Shown: in pieces, positions 54,705 through 62,893 of the stretch
How the letters are laid out: every line of letters starts with the position of its first letter
Position numbering within the stretch: the first letter of the stretch is position 1
DNA from: Pelomonas paludis
GTDB lineage: Bacteria; Pseudomonadota; Gammaproteobacteria; Burkholderiales; Burkholderiaceae_C
Reading direction: 5' to 3'
DNA length: 64,000 bases
NCBI RefSeq assembly: GCF_039872745.1
Contig: NZ_JBDPZD010000010.1
Coordinates: forward strand, 1 to 64,000
Notes under the pieces: generated by a model
Told to the model about the DNA's origin: nothing
What the model saw: only the letters and a program-made list of their open reading frames with translations
Databases searched by the model: none
Made by a program: the position numbers and the translations under genes

Positions 54705-55955
54705 ATGTTTGACCGCCGCACCGCGACCCTGGCCCTGACGGACCCCGAAATCTTTGCTGCCGTCCAGCAAGAGAACCAGCGCCAGCAAGACCACATCGAG
54801 CTGATCGCCTCCGAAAACTACACCTCGCCCGCCGTCATGGAGGCGCAGGGCAGCCAGTTGACGAATAAGTACGCCGAGGGCTACCCCGGCAAGCGCTATT
54901 ACGGCGGCTGCGAGTACGTGGACGTGGTCGAGCAACTGGCCATCGACCGGGTCAAGCAGCTCTTCGGCGCCAACTTTGCCAATGTGCAGCCCAACTCGGG
55001 CTCGCAAGCCAACCAGGCGGTGTTCTTTGGGCTGCTTCAGCCGGGCGACACCATCATGGGCATGAGCCTCGCCGAAGGCGGCCACCTGACGCACGGCATG
55101 CCGCTGAACATGAGCGGCAAGTGGTTCAAGGTTGTCAGCTACGGCCTCGACGCCCAGGAAGCCATCGACTACGACGCGATGGAACGCCTGGCCCGCGAGC
55201 ACAAGCCCAAGCTCATCATTGCCGGTGCCTCCGCCTACTCGCTGCACATCGACTTCGCGCGCTTCGCCAAGATTGCCAAGGAAATTGGCGCCTACTTCAT
55301 GGTGGACATGGCGCACTACGCCGGGCTGATTGCCGCAGGCGTCTACCCCAACCCCCTGCCCTATGCTGATGTGGTCACGTCCACCACCCACAAGAGCCTG
55401 CGTGGCCCGCGTGGCGGCATCATCCTGATGAACGACGAGGCGATTGCCAAGAAGATCAACTCGGCGATCTTCCCCGGCATTCAGGGCGGCCCCCTGATGC
55501 ACGTCATCGCCGGCAAGGCTGTTGCCTTCAAGGAAGCGCTCGGGCCGGACTTCAAGGCCTACCAGGCCCAGGTCGTCGCCAATGCCAAGGTGCTTGCCGA
55601 GACCCTGATCTCGCGCGGCTTGCGCATCGTGTCCGGCGGCACACAGAGCCATGTCATGCTGGTTGACCTCCGCCCCAAGAACCTGACGGGCAAGGAAGCC
55701 GAAGCCATCCTCGGTGCCGCCCACATGACCTGCAACAAGAACGGCATCCCGAACGACCCGCAAAAGCCGATGGTCACGAGCGGTATCCGTCTGGGTACGC
55801 CCGCCATGACCACGCGCGGTTTCGGCGCCGAAGAAGTGCGCTTGACGGCCAACCTGATCGCCGACGTGCTGGACAACCCGCACGACGAGGCGAACATCGC
55901 GGCGGTGCGAGCCAAGGTCACCGCACTGACAGCGGCCTTCCCGGTCTACCGCTGA
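54705..55955 (+). CDS. glyA: Serine hydroxymethyltransferase
   Basis: PLP enzyme that converts serine and tetrahydrofolate to glycine and 5,10-methylene-tetrahydrofolate (cytosol). It has 416 residues. Landmarks: QDHIELIASENYTSPAVMEA, TNKYAEGYPGKRYYGGCEYV, NVQPNSGSQANQAVFFGLL, DMAHYAGLIAAGVYPNPLPY and TSTTHKSLRGPRGGIILMND with the PLP lysine at 230. Under a ZTP riboswitch, so made in response to one-carbon shortage. nrdR follows after 18 bases, a usual order. Confidence 0.97.
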   Translation: MFDRRTATLALTDPEIFAAVQQENQRQQDHIELIASENYTSPAVMEAQGSQLTNKYAEGYPGKRYYGGCEYVDVVEQLAIDRVKQLFGANFANVQPNSGSQANQAVFFGLLQPGDTIMGMSLAEGGHLTHGMPLNMSGKWFKVVSYGLDAQEAIDYDAMERLAREHKPKLIIAGASAYSLHIDFARFAKIAKEIGAYFMVDMAHYAGLIAAGVYPNPLPYADVVTSTTHKSLRGPRGGIILMNDEAIAKKINSAIFPGIQGGPLMHVIAGKAVAFKEALGPDFKAYQAQVVANAKVLAETLISRGLRIVSGGTQSHVMLVDLRPKNLTGKEAEAILGAAHMTCNKNGIPNDPQKPMVTSGIRLGTPAMTTRGFGAEEVRLTANLIADVLDNPHDEANIAAVRAKVTALTAAFPVYR

Positions 55956-55973
55956 GCCCGGCGAAAGCTCCGC

Positions 55974-56417
55974 ATGCGCTGCCCCTTTTGCGGTCATGCT
56001 GAAACGCAGGTGGCGGAGACGCGGGACTCCGACGAGGGTGACGCCGTCCGGCGTCGCCGCCGTTGCCAGTCCTGTGACAAGCGCTTCACCACCTACGAGC
56101 GTGCGGACATCACCCTGCCGACCGTCGTCAAGAAAGACGGTCGGCGCGCCGATTTCGACCCCGCCAAGCTGCGAGCCTCGATGCAATTGGCGCTGCGCAA
56201 GCGCCCGGTGAGCATCGAGCAGATCGACGAAGCGTTGAGCCGTATCGAAGAAAAGCTGCTCGCCAGCGGCGTGCGTGAGATCGCTTCGACACGCCTGGGT
56301 GAATTCGTCATGCGCGAACTAAAGCGCATCGACAAGGTCGCTTACGTCCGCTTCGCCTCCGTCTACCGGAGCTTTGAGGACGTGGACGAGTTCCGGCAGC
56401 TGATTCGCGAAATCTGA
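55974..56417 (+). CDS. nrdR: Transcriptional repressor NrdR
   Basis: NrdR represses ribonucleotide reductase genes in response to ATP/dATP. It has 147 residues. The zinc ribbon is at the start (Cys3, Cys6, Cys31, Cys34 in MRCPFCGH and RRCQSCDKRF). An ATP-cone follows (VVKKDGRRADFDPAKLRASM to VAYVRFASVYRSFEDVDEF). It is cotranscribed with glyA, linking one-carbon and deoxynucleotide metabolism; its own targets are outside the window. Confidence 0.96.
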   Translation: MRCPFCGHAETQVAETRDSDEGDAVRRRRRCQSCDKRFTTYERADITLPTVVKKDGRRADFDPAKLRASMQLALRKRPVSIEQIDEALSRIEEKLLASGVREIASTRLGEFVMRELKRIDKVAYVRFASVYRSFEDVDEFRQLIREI

Positions 56418-56489
56418 GCCTGCGCGGCACCCGCGAGCCAATTCTTCGCCCGTTGCCGGCTGATTGCACGTCAATCTCCGGGTTTCTAC

Positions 56490-56560
56490 TTCCCCCTTAA
56501 GGGGGATATACCCCCCCTCGCTCCCCCTATCCCCCCCTGCGTTCCCACCAAAGGGGGAAG
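56490..56560. repeat. C-tract/G-quadruplex-capable block upstream of the pilin cluster
   Basis: C-runs occur at 56492-56496 (5), 56511-56517 (7), 56523-56527 (5), 56531-56537 (7) and 56543-56545 (3). On the minus strand four or five G-runs have loops of 3-6 bases, which fits G-quadruplex rules. Competing hairpins exist: CCCCCTTAAGGGGG (56492-56505) is a perfect palindrome and CTTCCCCCTT (56490-56499) pairs with AAGGGGGAAG (56551-56560). It sits in the 204-base gap between nrdR and the first pilin gene. Confidence 0.7.
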
Positions 56561-56621
56561 GACTCGGCGCGCGTCGATTTCTAGAGTTTGCGCATCCCAC
56601 CACGCAAACCGGAACACGACC

Positions 56622-57158
56622 ATGCGCCACAAGCTCCGCACCCTCCGCAACGCCGCAGGTTTCACCCTGATCGAAGCCTGCATGGCACTCGGCGTCACGG
56701 CCACGCTGGCCAGCCAGGCGCTCCCAGCCATGTCTGGCTTGATGCAAAGCCAACGGACCGCCGCCTATGCCGATCGCCTGGCGAGCGACCTGCGTGAGGC
56801 ACGCACCCTGTCCATCCACCACAACCAGCCGGTGCAGCTTTCCTTTGGTGCCAAGGGCAACACCCAGTGCTACGTCATCTACACCGGGAACGGCACTTGC
56901 ACCTGCAGCGGCGCAAACACGACCTGCGACGCCGGCGCTGCAGCCCACAAGACCGTTGCCCTCACGGATCAGACCGCACTCAACTACTGGAACAACAAAC
57001 AGCGCATCACCTTCAGCGCCAGCCAGGGCTTCGGCAGCATGGCCAGCGTGGGGGTGCTAGACGCCAAGGGCAACGGCATCAAGCACGTCATCGCCATCAC
57101 CGGCCGGATCCGCAGTTGCAGCGTCGATCGCCCCCGCAGCCATCTGCCCAAGTGCTGA
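56622..57158 (+). CDS. GspH/FimT-type minor pseudopilin
   Basis: A 178-residue prepilin. The peptidase site is AAG|FTLIEACMAL with Glu at +5, then a hydrophobic helix (ALGVTATLASQALPAM). The GspH/FimT pattern AYADRLASDLREARTLSIHH follows. Its C-terminal domain contains a cysteine-rich NTQCYVIYTGNGTCTCSG segment and RIRSCSVDRP near the end, as in FimT/FimU proteins. FimT members are pilus-tip components and some bind DNA for uptake. First gene of the minor pilin cluster; base composition is still GC-rich, unlike the next genes. Confidence 0.82.
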   Translation: MRHKLRTLRNAAGFTLIEACMALGVTATLASQALPAMSGLMQSQRTAAYADRLASDLREARTLSIHHNQPVQLSFGAKGNTQCYVIYTGNGTCTCSGANTTCDAGAAAHKTVALTDQTALNYWNNKQRITFSASQGFGSMASVGVLDAKGNGIKHVIAITGRIRSCSVDRPRSHLPKC

Positions 57159-57285
57159 AATGACGCGGCCAACAGCCGCCACAAAGGATCCCCACTTCTG
57201 GGGACGCTCCGACAAGCGGTTCGCTCTGCCAGATGAACGGGCTTGTCTCGGGCGCCCCCGTACGTTGCGGCTGGACAATGCACCA

Positions 57286-57765
57286 ATGACACAGTCATCA
57301 GCTCAGTACCTTTGGGGTCGCCGGGGCAACACGCCGGGGTTTACGCTAATCGAGTTGGCAACCGCGATACTTGTCATAGGTATCTTATCCGCCATTGCCT
57401 ACCCAAACTATACCAGTTCAATCCAGAAATCGCGACGCGGCGATGCAATTGCCGTGCTGACTGCGATTACGCAGGCACAGGAGCGATATCGGATGTCCCA
57501 CGCTGCGTATGCAGGCGATACAGAAACGCTTAACGTTGACGTTTCAAAGATTTCCAAGCACTACGAAATTGCAATTAGCGGCGATGCTGTCACTGGAATG
57601 ACAAATGTATTTCGCCTTACTGCCACGCCGCTGTCTACCAGCCCACAGTCGAATGATTTACGCTGCGGCCAGCTGATCGTCTCCCTGATCAGGGGACAAT
57701 TGGAATATATTTCCAAGGACTCGACCGGGGCATCCATTACAACGCCCGAATGCTGGCCAAAATGA
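57286..57765 (+). CDS. PilE-like type IV pilin
   Basis: A 159-residue prepilin. NTPG|FTLIELATAILVIGILSA is the leader and helix, with Glu at +5, followed by IAYPNYTSSIQKSRRGDAIA, the standard PilE alpha-1 continuation. AVLTAITQAQERYRMSHAAY and two cysteines (LRCGQL, PECWPK) are like PilE minor pilins of betaproteobacteria. ATG at 57286. Codons here turn AT-rich. The next gene starts within its stop codon. Confidence 0.85.
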   Translation: MTQSSAQYLWGRRGNTPGFTLIELATAILVIGILSAIAYPNYTSSIQKSRRGDAIAVLTAITQAQERYRMSHAAYAGDTETLNVDVSKISKHYEIAISGDAVTGMTNVFRLTATPLSTSPQSNDLRCGQLIVSLIRGQLEYISKDSTGASITTPECWPK

Positions 57766-58397
57766 TGCGATCGAATTTGAATTTCATGGCCGCAAACACT
57801 GCAATGCAGCGCGGCGTTGGGTTGATCGAGATGGCGGTTGTATTGGTCGTTGGAAGCATTATTGCTGCCACCGTCATTCCGAGTATGATGGATGCCGCCC
57901 AGCGTAAGAAGATTATCGCCACGGCCAACGAAATTTCCTCCCTGATGGGCTATGCACGCTCAGAAAGCCTGAACTCAGGAATTGATATTGATATTTCGTT
58001 TGATACCGATGCCCACACCAAAGGTGTCAGTTGCGCACTTGTCGCCACGCAGTCAGAAGCCGCGACGACCAAATGCAAATGCTATGACGCCAATATATCG
58101 AAGAGCTGCAAGGTTGGTGCCGGCCCTGACGGTGGCAGTATGCTCCGGACATTCTCGATTCCGCTCACCAGCGGCATCACTTTCTCGACCAACTCACTTG
58201 TCTGGCCGGCAGCGGGCATGCCAGGAAGATTCAGTGTCACGTATCCTAAATTGACAACCACGCTTCCGGACGACTTGAAAGTCACTATTTCAGGCACCCG
58301 CGGCTTCAAGCTTCGTGTGGATTTGAGCACCAGTGGCCGAATCAGTATATGCTCCCCTGACAGGCCAGAAGCTGGGTATCCGGTATGCGCATCATGA
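57762..58397 (+). CDS. FimT/FimU-like minor pilin (second copy)
   Basis: About 211 residues. Processing site QRG|VGLIEMAVVLVVGSIIAA keeps Gly-1 and Glu+5. ANEISSLMGYARSESLNSGI is the FimT/GspH helix, and the C-terminus ends ISICSPDRPEAGYPVCAS, a pattern shared with FimT proteins. It shares little detail with the first copy at 56622. Start is unclear (57750, 57762, 57765 or 57786); ATGA overlap with the pilE-like gene supports 57762. AT-rich codon use. Confidence 0.78.
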   Translation: MMRSNLNFMAANTAMQRGVGLIEMAVVLVVGSIIAATVIPSMMDAAQRKKIIATANEISSLMGYARSESLNSGIDIDISFDTDAHTKGVSCALVATQSEAATTKCKCYDANISKSCKVGAGPDGGSMLRTFSIPLTSGITFSTNSLVWPAAGMPGRFSVTYPKLTTTLPDDLKVTISGTRGFKLRVDLSTSGRISICSPDRPEAGYPVCAS

Positions 58398-59140
58398 AGC
58401 TACGCCCCTTGCAGCGCGGCCAGCAGCGCGGCCTCACATTGGTTGAACTCATGGTGGGTATCACCATAGGCCTCATCATTACGGCTGGCGCAAGCATGAT
58501 GGCCGTCAATCAGATTGGCGAGCATCGCCGCATCACGATTGAAGTACAGATACAGCAAGATCTCAGACTGATTGCCGACATGGTTGCGCAGCAGATTCGT
58601 CGAGCTGGATTTCGGGGCTGGTCGGAGTTGGGCGTCTGGGTGCCTGAGCTTGCCGGCGGCGCACCAACACCAGCAATAGAATCCACAAACAACCCGTTTG
58701 ATGCGCTGTCAGAATCCGATGACGGAAAGACATTGACATTTGTTTACGAGACAAATCCTGTGCTGGGAAAAACCAGGTCAGATATGACCTCCTATGCCGA
58801 TGACGTCAACGACGCGGATCACGGCGGATTCAAAATTGAGGATGGCGAACTAAAAATTCAGCTCGGTCGCGGCAATTGGCAACCGATCTCAGATAAGAGC
58901 AGTTATCGCTTCGATTCGGCGAGGTCAAGCTTCAAAATATCGACCCAGTCTCAATCGCTTGAAGAGTTTTGCGATCTTCCTTGCAATGGCTTGGCAGACT
59001 GTCCCCCTCAACAAGACGTACGCACGGTGACCGTGACGCTAGTAGCCACGAGCGTGCTGCTCCAAGACGTCACAAGAACCGTTCAAATTGTGGAGCGAGT
59101 GCGCTCCGACAAAATAGTCGGGGTTTGCGCCAAATCATGA
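58394..59140 (+). CDS. pilW: PilW-like minor pilin
   Basis: 248 residues. QQRG|LTLVELMVGITIGLIITA is a class III-like leader and helix with Glu+5. The following IEVQIQQDLRLIADMVAQQI and RRAGFRGWSE match PilW proteins, in which the 'aG--R' helix recurs. C-terminal VTVTLVATSVLLQDVTRTVQ is also typical. It probably helps start pilus assembly with PilV and PilX. Both ends overlap the neighbours by ATGA. AT-rich. Confidence 0.83.
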   Translation: MKLRPLQRGQQRGLTLVELMVGITIGLIITAGASMMAVNQIGEHRRITIEVQIQQDLRLIADMVAQQIRRAGFRGWSELGVWVPELAGGAPTPAIESTNNPFDALSESDDGKTLTFVYETNPVLGKTRSDMTSYADDVNDADHGGFKIEDGELKIQLGRGNWQPISDKSSYRFDSARSSFKISTQSQSLEEFCDLPCNGLADCPPQQDVRTVTVTLVATSVLLQDVTRTVQIVERVRSDKIVGVCAKS

Positions 59141-60432
59141 AGCACCCTGCATCGTGCGAATTTACCTCGCGTCGGCAATCTGGCGTCGCAACGCTCGTCG
59201 TTGTGATGTCTCTATTTCTTCTTATCGGACTTTTGGCTGCCTTTGGTAACCGCAACCTTTTGTTCGAACAACGCATGGCTGGCGCGACCTTCCGTAGCAT
59301 GCTCGTGAAGCAAATGGGAGATGCGGCGCTTGATTGGAGTATTGCGCAATTGAATTCAGATAAATTGGATTCTGCTTGCGCCCCAAGCAACACGGTCTCG
59401 GCAAAAAGGTTTTCGGATTTGTATTTTGATATCGATACCAACAGCCGGAAGATTGTTGCCAAGGAACGAACATTGTCAGACGCTCTCGGGCCGACCAACT
59501 GCGTCAGACTATCAGATGGTCGATGGGATTGTCGGTGCCCTGCAGCTTCAGATGCAACTGCGCGTGCCGCAGTTTCTTCGGCGGACGAGATTCAGCCAAG
59601 TTTTGGTGTTTTTCTTCAAACCACTCAGCGGCCTGGCACTCTGGTGTCAAGCAGTTATTCTTGTTCGAGCCCGAATGGAAATGACTGCGAATCGACAATC
59701 AAAGCAACAGTGAATCGATTCAATAGTGGCTGGCAGGGATCTGTACTTGGATTTGTTCCCGCACTTCGCTCACCGCCGACAGCGGCACTTACGGCGAAAG
59801 GAGCCATCGTTGCAACCGATGGCGACCTCAGATTGCACAATTCCGATGGGCTGACCAACGGTATTCTCGTGGTATCTGGTTCCGCAAGTTATCCGAGCTC
59901 CCTTACCGATTCCAAGCTGGAAAGTATTCCTGGCACGCCCCCACGCGACGCAATTGTCACCGGTGATTCGGTGCTGGCGGCTGGTGATCCTTTCCGACTT
60001 TTCATTGGCATGCCCTCTGACCGATTCAAGTACCATCCTAAGGTCAGAAAACCGGACTGCACGCCGGACTGCGTCAGCAGCATCAAGACCGCCGTTTCTT
60101 TTGGTGCGTCGATAATCTATGTGGATGGAAACCTCAGCATTGATAGTGACGTGGATCTAGGAACCATCAATGATCCAGTACTTATTGCCGCGTCGGGCAC
60201 CATCAATATTTCCGCTCGACTTCAGATGTATGGGGTTCTGCTGAGCGGAGGAAATATCATTTGGAATGCTGGCGCTGGCGGGTTTTTGGTTGGTGCCCTG
60301 ATCTCTGGTGCCGACGTCACCACGACAGGTCCAATTGATATTGCGTACTCGTCGGGCGTCAATTTGATAATGAAAAACAAGATTGGCGGCTTCGTCCTGG
60401 CGCCAGGAGGCTGGCATGACCACAAGTATTAA
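59137..60432 (+). CDS. pilX: PilX-like minor pilin, unusually long
   Basis: 431 residues. RRQSG|VATLVVVMSLFLLIGLL is a PilX_N-type leader and helix, without Glu+5, as in PilX and GspK proteins. MAGATFRSMLVKQMGDAALD continues it. PilX proteins are usually 150-200 residues; here a C-terminal half of about 230 residues follows with repeated beta-strand text (AKGAIVATDGDLRLHNSDGL, IIYVDGNLSIDSDVDLGT, LQMYGVLLSGGNIIWN), suggesting a beta-solenoid-like module. ATGA overlap with pilW sets the start. AT-rich codons throughout. Confidence 0.78.
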   Translation: MKHPASCEFTSRRQSGVATLVVVMSLFLLIGLLAAFGNRNLLFEQRMAGATFRSMLVKQMGDAALDWSIAQLNSDKLDSACAPSNTVSAKRFSDLYFDIDTNSRKIVAKERTLSDALGPTNCVRLSDGRWDCRCPAASDATARAAVSSADEIQPSFGVFLQTTQRPGTLVSSSYSCSSPNGNDCESTIKATVNRFNSGWQGSVLGFVPALRSPPTAALTAKGAIVATDGDLRLHNSDGLTNGILVVSGSASYPSSLTDSKLESIPGTPPRDAIVTGDSVLAAGDPFRLFIGMPSDRFKYHPKVRKPDCTPDCVSSIKTAVSFGASIIYVDGNLSIDSDVDLGTINDPVLIAASGTINISARLQMYGVLLSGGNIIWNAGAGGFLVGALISGADVTTTGPIDIAYSSGVNLIMKNKIGGFVLAPGGWHDHKY

Positions 60433-61678
60433 GTTGGTTGCTGCGGTCATACCCCCCTGGACTACAAGCGCTCCCGTCAAACGCTTGATCGCCACCGGCC
60501 GCGCACAGCGAGGTGTCTCGCTTGTGGAGGCACTCGTTGCCTTGCTGGTGATGAGTTTCGGTATGGTGGCCTTGGTTGGCATTCTTAGCAGTTTGCGCCG
60601 TGCAGAAGATTTGGCCCGCCAGCGCGGCGAGGCTCAGCGAATCGCGCAGAGCGAAATTGCTCGGTTGCGGTCGTTTTCCGTGATTGATAGGCCCGCAGCC
60701 GCTGCAGCTGGCGTCGTTGCTTTCTCGGACATGGGTGTCGGAACCACTGTTACGCGCGAAGAAACCCCGCCTGACTCCAACGTGAAGTACACAGTCACCC
60801 AGACTTCCGCTTGGTCGGCTACGACACCAAACCTGGCTGAAGTGCGCGTGTCGGTCACCTGGAATGACCGAGTAGGTGACGCGCAGGTGCTCGCTTTGGA
60901 TACGCTGATCGCTGCCGTGGACCCGGTCTTTGGTGGCGGGCTTGCCGTACCACAACCGGTAGGCGTCACCCGTCAGCCCGCCAACCGGTCGCCAGATATC
61001 CCTGTTGGTGCCAAAGACCTCGGTGACAAGACCAGCGCTTACAAGCCCTCACCCGGTGGTGGCACCGCCTGGGTGTTTGACAACCAGACGGGGCTGATCA
61101 CCAAGAGTTGCTCGGTCAGCACAGGCATTGCGACCAGTGCGATCACCTCCGGCGACCTGACGTCTTGTGCGAGTGTTTCCAACGGCCTATTTGTGTCCGG
61201 GACCATCCGTTTCTCGATGACGGCCCCTCCCAATGCCAGGGTGCCGGAAGCCACCGCCGCGCCTGCACATGCAGCAGTGACGTTGATCAGTACAGGGCAT
61301 CCGGCTGCGCCGGTGTGTTTTGATGACTCTGGGACGGTGCCTTATGCGATTACCTATGCGTGCCTGATCCTTGGCAACACCGACACACCGTCCATCTGGT
61401 CAGGAAGCATTGAGCTCACCGGCATCGACACCACCACGCTCCCCACGCCGCCCTACCGCGTCTGCCGCTACACCTTCGACTACAACCGCAACGGCACGCC
61501 GGACAACGAAGAGCACCCTGCCACCTACGCCAACGTCGCCAAGTCCTTGCCGCGCCAGAACTTCCTGGTGATCGCGGGGGCGCAAAGCTGTCCGGTGGAC
61601 TCTTCGACCTTCGACCCAGCAGCACGCAACTTCGTGAATTACACGACCAAGGAGCAGCAGCCAACGCGGACGCCCTGA
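60416..61678 (+). CDS. pilV: PilV-like minor pilin, unusually long
   Basis: 420 residues, beginning inside the end of pilX. AQRG|VSLVEALVALLVMSFGMV is the prepilin leader and helix with Glu+5; ARQRGEAQRIAQSEIARLRS follows as in PilV. It is about twice the usual length: a middle region (about 170-320) of low complexity precedes a C-terminal part with cysteines (CRYTFDYNRN, AGAQSCPVDSS). Composition shifts from AT-rich at the start to GC-rich at the end. The expected partner pilY1 is absent here. Confidence 0.78.
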   Translation: MTTSIKLVAAVIPPWTTSAPVKRLIATGRAQRGVSLVEALVALLVMSFGMVALVGILSSLRRAEDLARQRGEAQRIAQSEIARLRSFSVIDRPAAAAAGVVAFSDMGVGTTVTREETPPDSNVKYTVTQTSAWSATTPNLAEVRVSVTWNDRVGDAQVLALDTLIAAVDPVFGGGLAVPQPVGVTRQPANRSPDIPVGAKDLGDKTSAYKPSPGGGTAWVFDNQTGLITKSCSVSTGIATSAITSGDLTSCASVSNGLFVSGTIRFSMTAPPNARVPEATAAPAHAAVTLISTGHPAAPVCFDDSGTVPYAITYACLILGNTDTPSIWSGSIELTGIDTTTLPTPPYRVCRYTFDYNRNGTPDNEEHPATYANVAKSLPRQNFLVIAGAQSCPVDSSTFDPAARNFVNYTTKEQQPTRTP

Positions 61679-61724
61679 TCAGCCACACTCCGGGCTGAAT
61701 CAACACCGCACTGCGCTCCTGAAC

Positions 61725-62855
61725 GTGCCCCTGACATCGTTGGTCACGCCGCTCCACGCTCAATCCTCCAGCCCCGCCGAAGACGGCGCCATGCGCCGTG
61801 CGCTTAGGCTGGCTGACCGCGCCATCGGCCTGAGCGACCCCAACCCTCGCGTGGGCTGTTGCCTGCTGGACAGCGCAGGCCAACTGATCGGGGAAGGTTT
61901 CACCCAGCAAGCGGGTGGGCCGCATGCGGAGATCATGGCCCTGCGGGACGCGCGGGCACGCGGTGCGTCCACACAGGGTTGTACGGCCGTCGTCACGCTG
62001 GAGCCTTGCTCGCACCATGGCCGCACGCCGCCTTGTGCCGATGCGCTGGTCGAGGCAGGCGTTGCCCGTGTGGTCATCGCCCTGCCCGACCCGAACCCGG
62101 CGGTCAATGGCGCCGGCATTGCGCGTCTGCGCGCGGCGGGCGTGGTGGTCGCGCTGGCACCAGCGGACCTGGCAGCAGCTGCGCACGAGCTGAACATCGG
62201 CTTCATCAGCCGGATGCAGCGCGGGCGGCCTTTTGTGCGGCTCAAGGCCGCTGCATCGGCAGATGGAGTCACCGCCCTCCCCAATGGTCAAAGCCAATGG
62301 ATCACCGGCCCACAAGCCCGCGCCGATGGTCATGCCTTCCGCCGCCGCGCGGGGGCCATCCTGACCGGCATCGGTACCGTGCTCGCCGATGACCCGCGCC
62401 TTGACGTCCGGGACGTCGAGACCTTTTTGCAGCCGCTGCGTGTCATCGTGGACTCGCAGTTGCGCATCGCGCCGCAGGCCCGCGTGCTCGCGGCGCCCGG
62501 CACGGCCTGCCTCGTGCACGCGGGCGCACCGACGCGGGCCGAGCTCGCCAGCATCGAGCAGATCGCCCTCCCCGCTTCAGACGGCCGCGTGGACCTGCAC
62601 GCCTTGCTCGCGCGGCTGGCCGAACGCGGCGTCAACGAGCTGCATGTCGAGGCAGGCGCCACCCTCAACGGCGCTCTGCTGGCTGCCGGTCTGGTGGACG
62701 AAATCCTGCTCTACCAGGCCCCACTGCTGCTGGGCCAGGGCCTGCCGATTGCTTCCCTGCCTGCACTGCCCGACTTGGCCCATGCCGCGCGCTGGCGCCG
62801 TATCGATGCCACCCCGGTTGGCGAAGACCTCAGGCTGCGTTTTCGCCCAGCCTGA
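61725..62855 (+). CDS. ribD: RibD riboflavin deaminase/reductase
   Basis: Bifunctional enzyme for steps two and three of riboflavin synthesis. It has 376 residues with a GTG at 61725 (an ATG at 61791 gives a 354-residue form). The deaminase part has GGPHAEIMAL (His67, Glu69) and LEPCSHHGRTPPC for zinc. The reductase part (about 165-376) has RPFVRLKAAASADGVTAL, QSQWITGPQARADGHAFRRR and HVEAGATLNGALLAAGLVDE. No FMN riboswitch precedes it. ribBA follows after 38 bases, with no riboflavin-synthase gene in between. Confidence 0.93.
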   Translation: MPLTSLVTPLHAQSSSPAEDGAMRRALRLADRAIGLSDPNPRVGCCLLDSAGQLIGEGFTQQAGGPHAEIMALRDARARGASTQGCTAVVTLEPCSHHGRTPPCADALVEAGVARVVIALPDPNPAVNGAGIARLRAAGVVVALAPADLAAAAHELNIGFISRMQRGRPFVRLKAAASADGVTALPNGQSQWITGPQARADGHAFRRRAGAILTGIGTVLADDPRLDVRDVETFLQPLRVIVDSQLRIAPQARVLAAPGTACLVHAGAPTRAELASIEQIALPASDGRVDLHALLARLAERGVNELHVEAGATLNGALLAAGLVDEILLYQAPLLLGQGLPIASLPALPDLAHAARWRRIDATPVGEDLRLRFRPA

Positions 62856-62893
62856 CCCCGGGATTCCCCGAGGGCGGCACCTACAATGCCCGG

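Noticed and set aside
61679..61724. FMN riboswitch upstream of ribD
   Set aside because: The gap after pilV is only 46 bases and lacks the conserved RFN stems.
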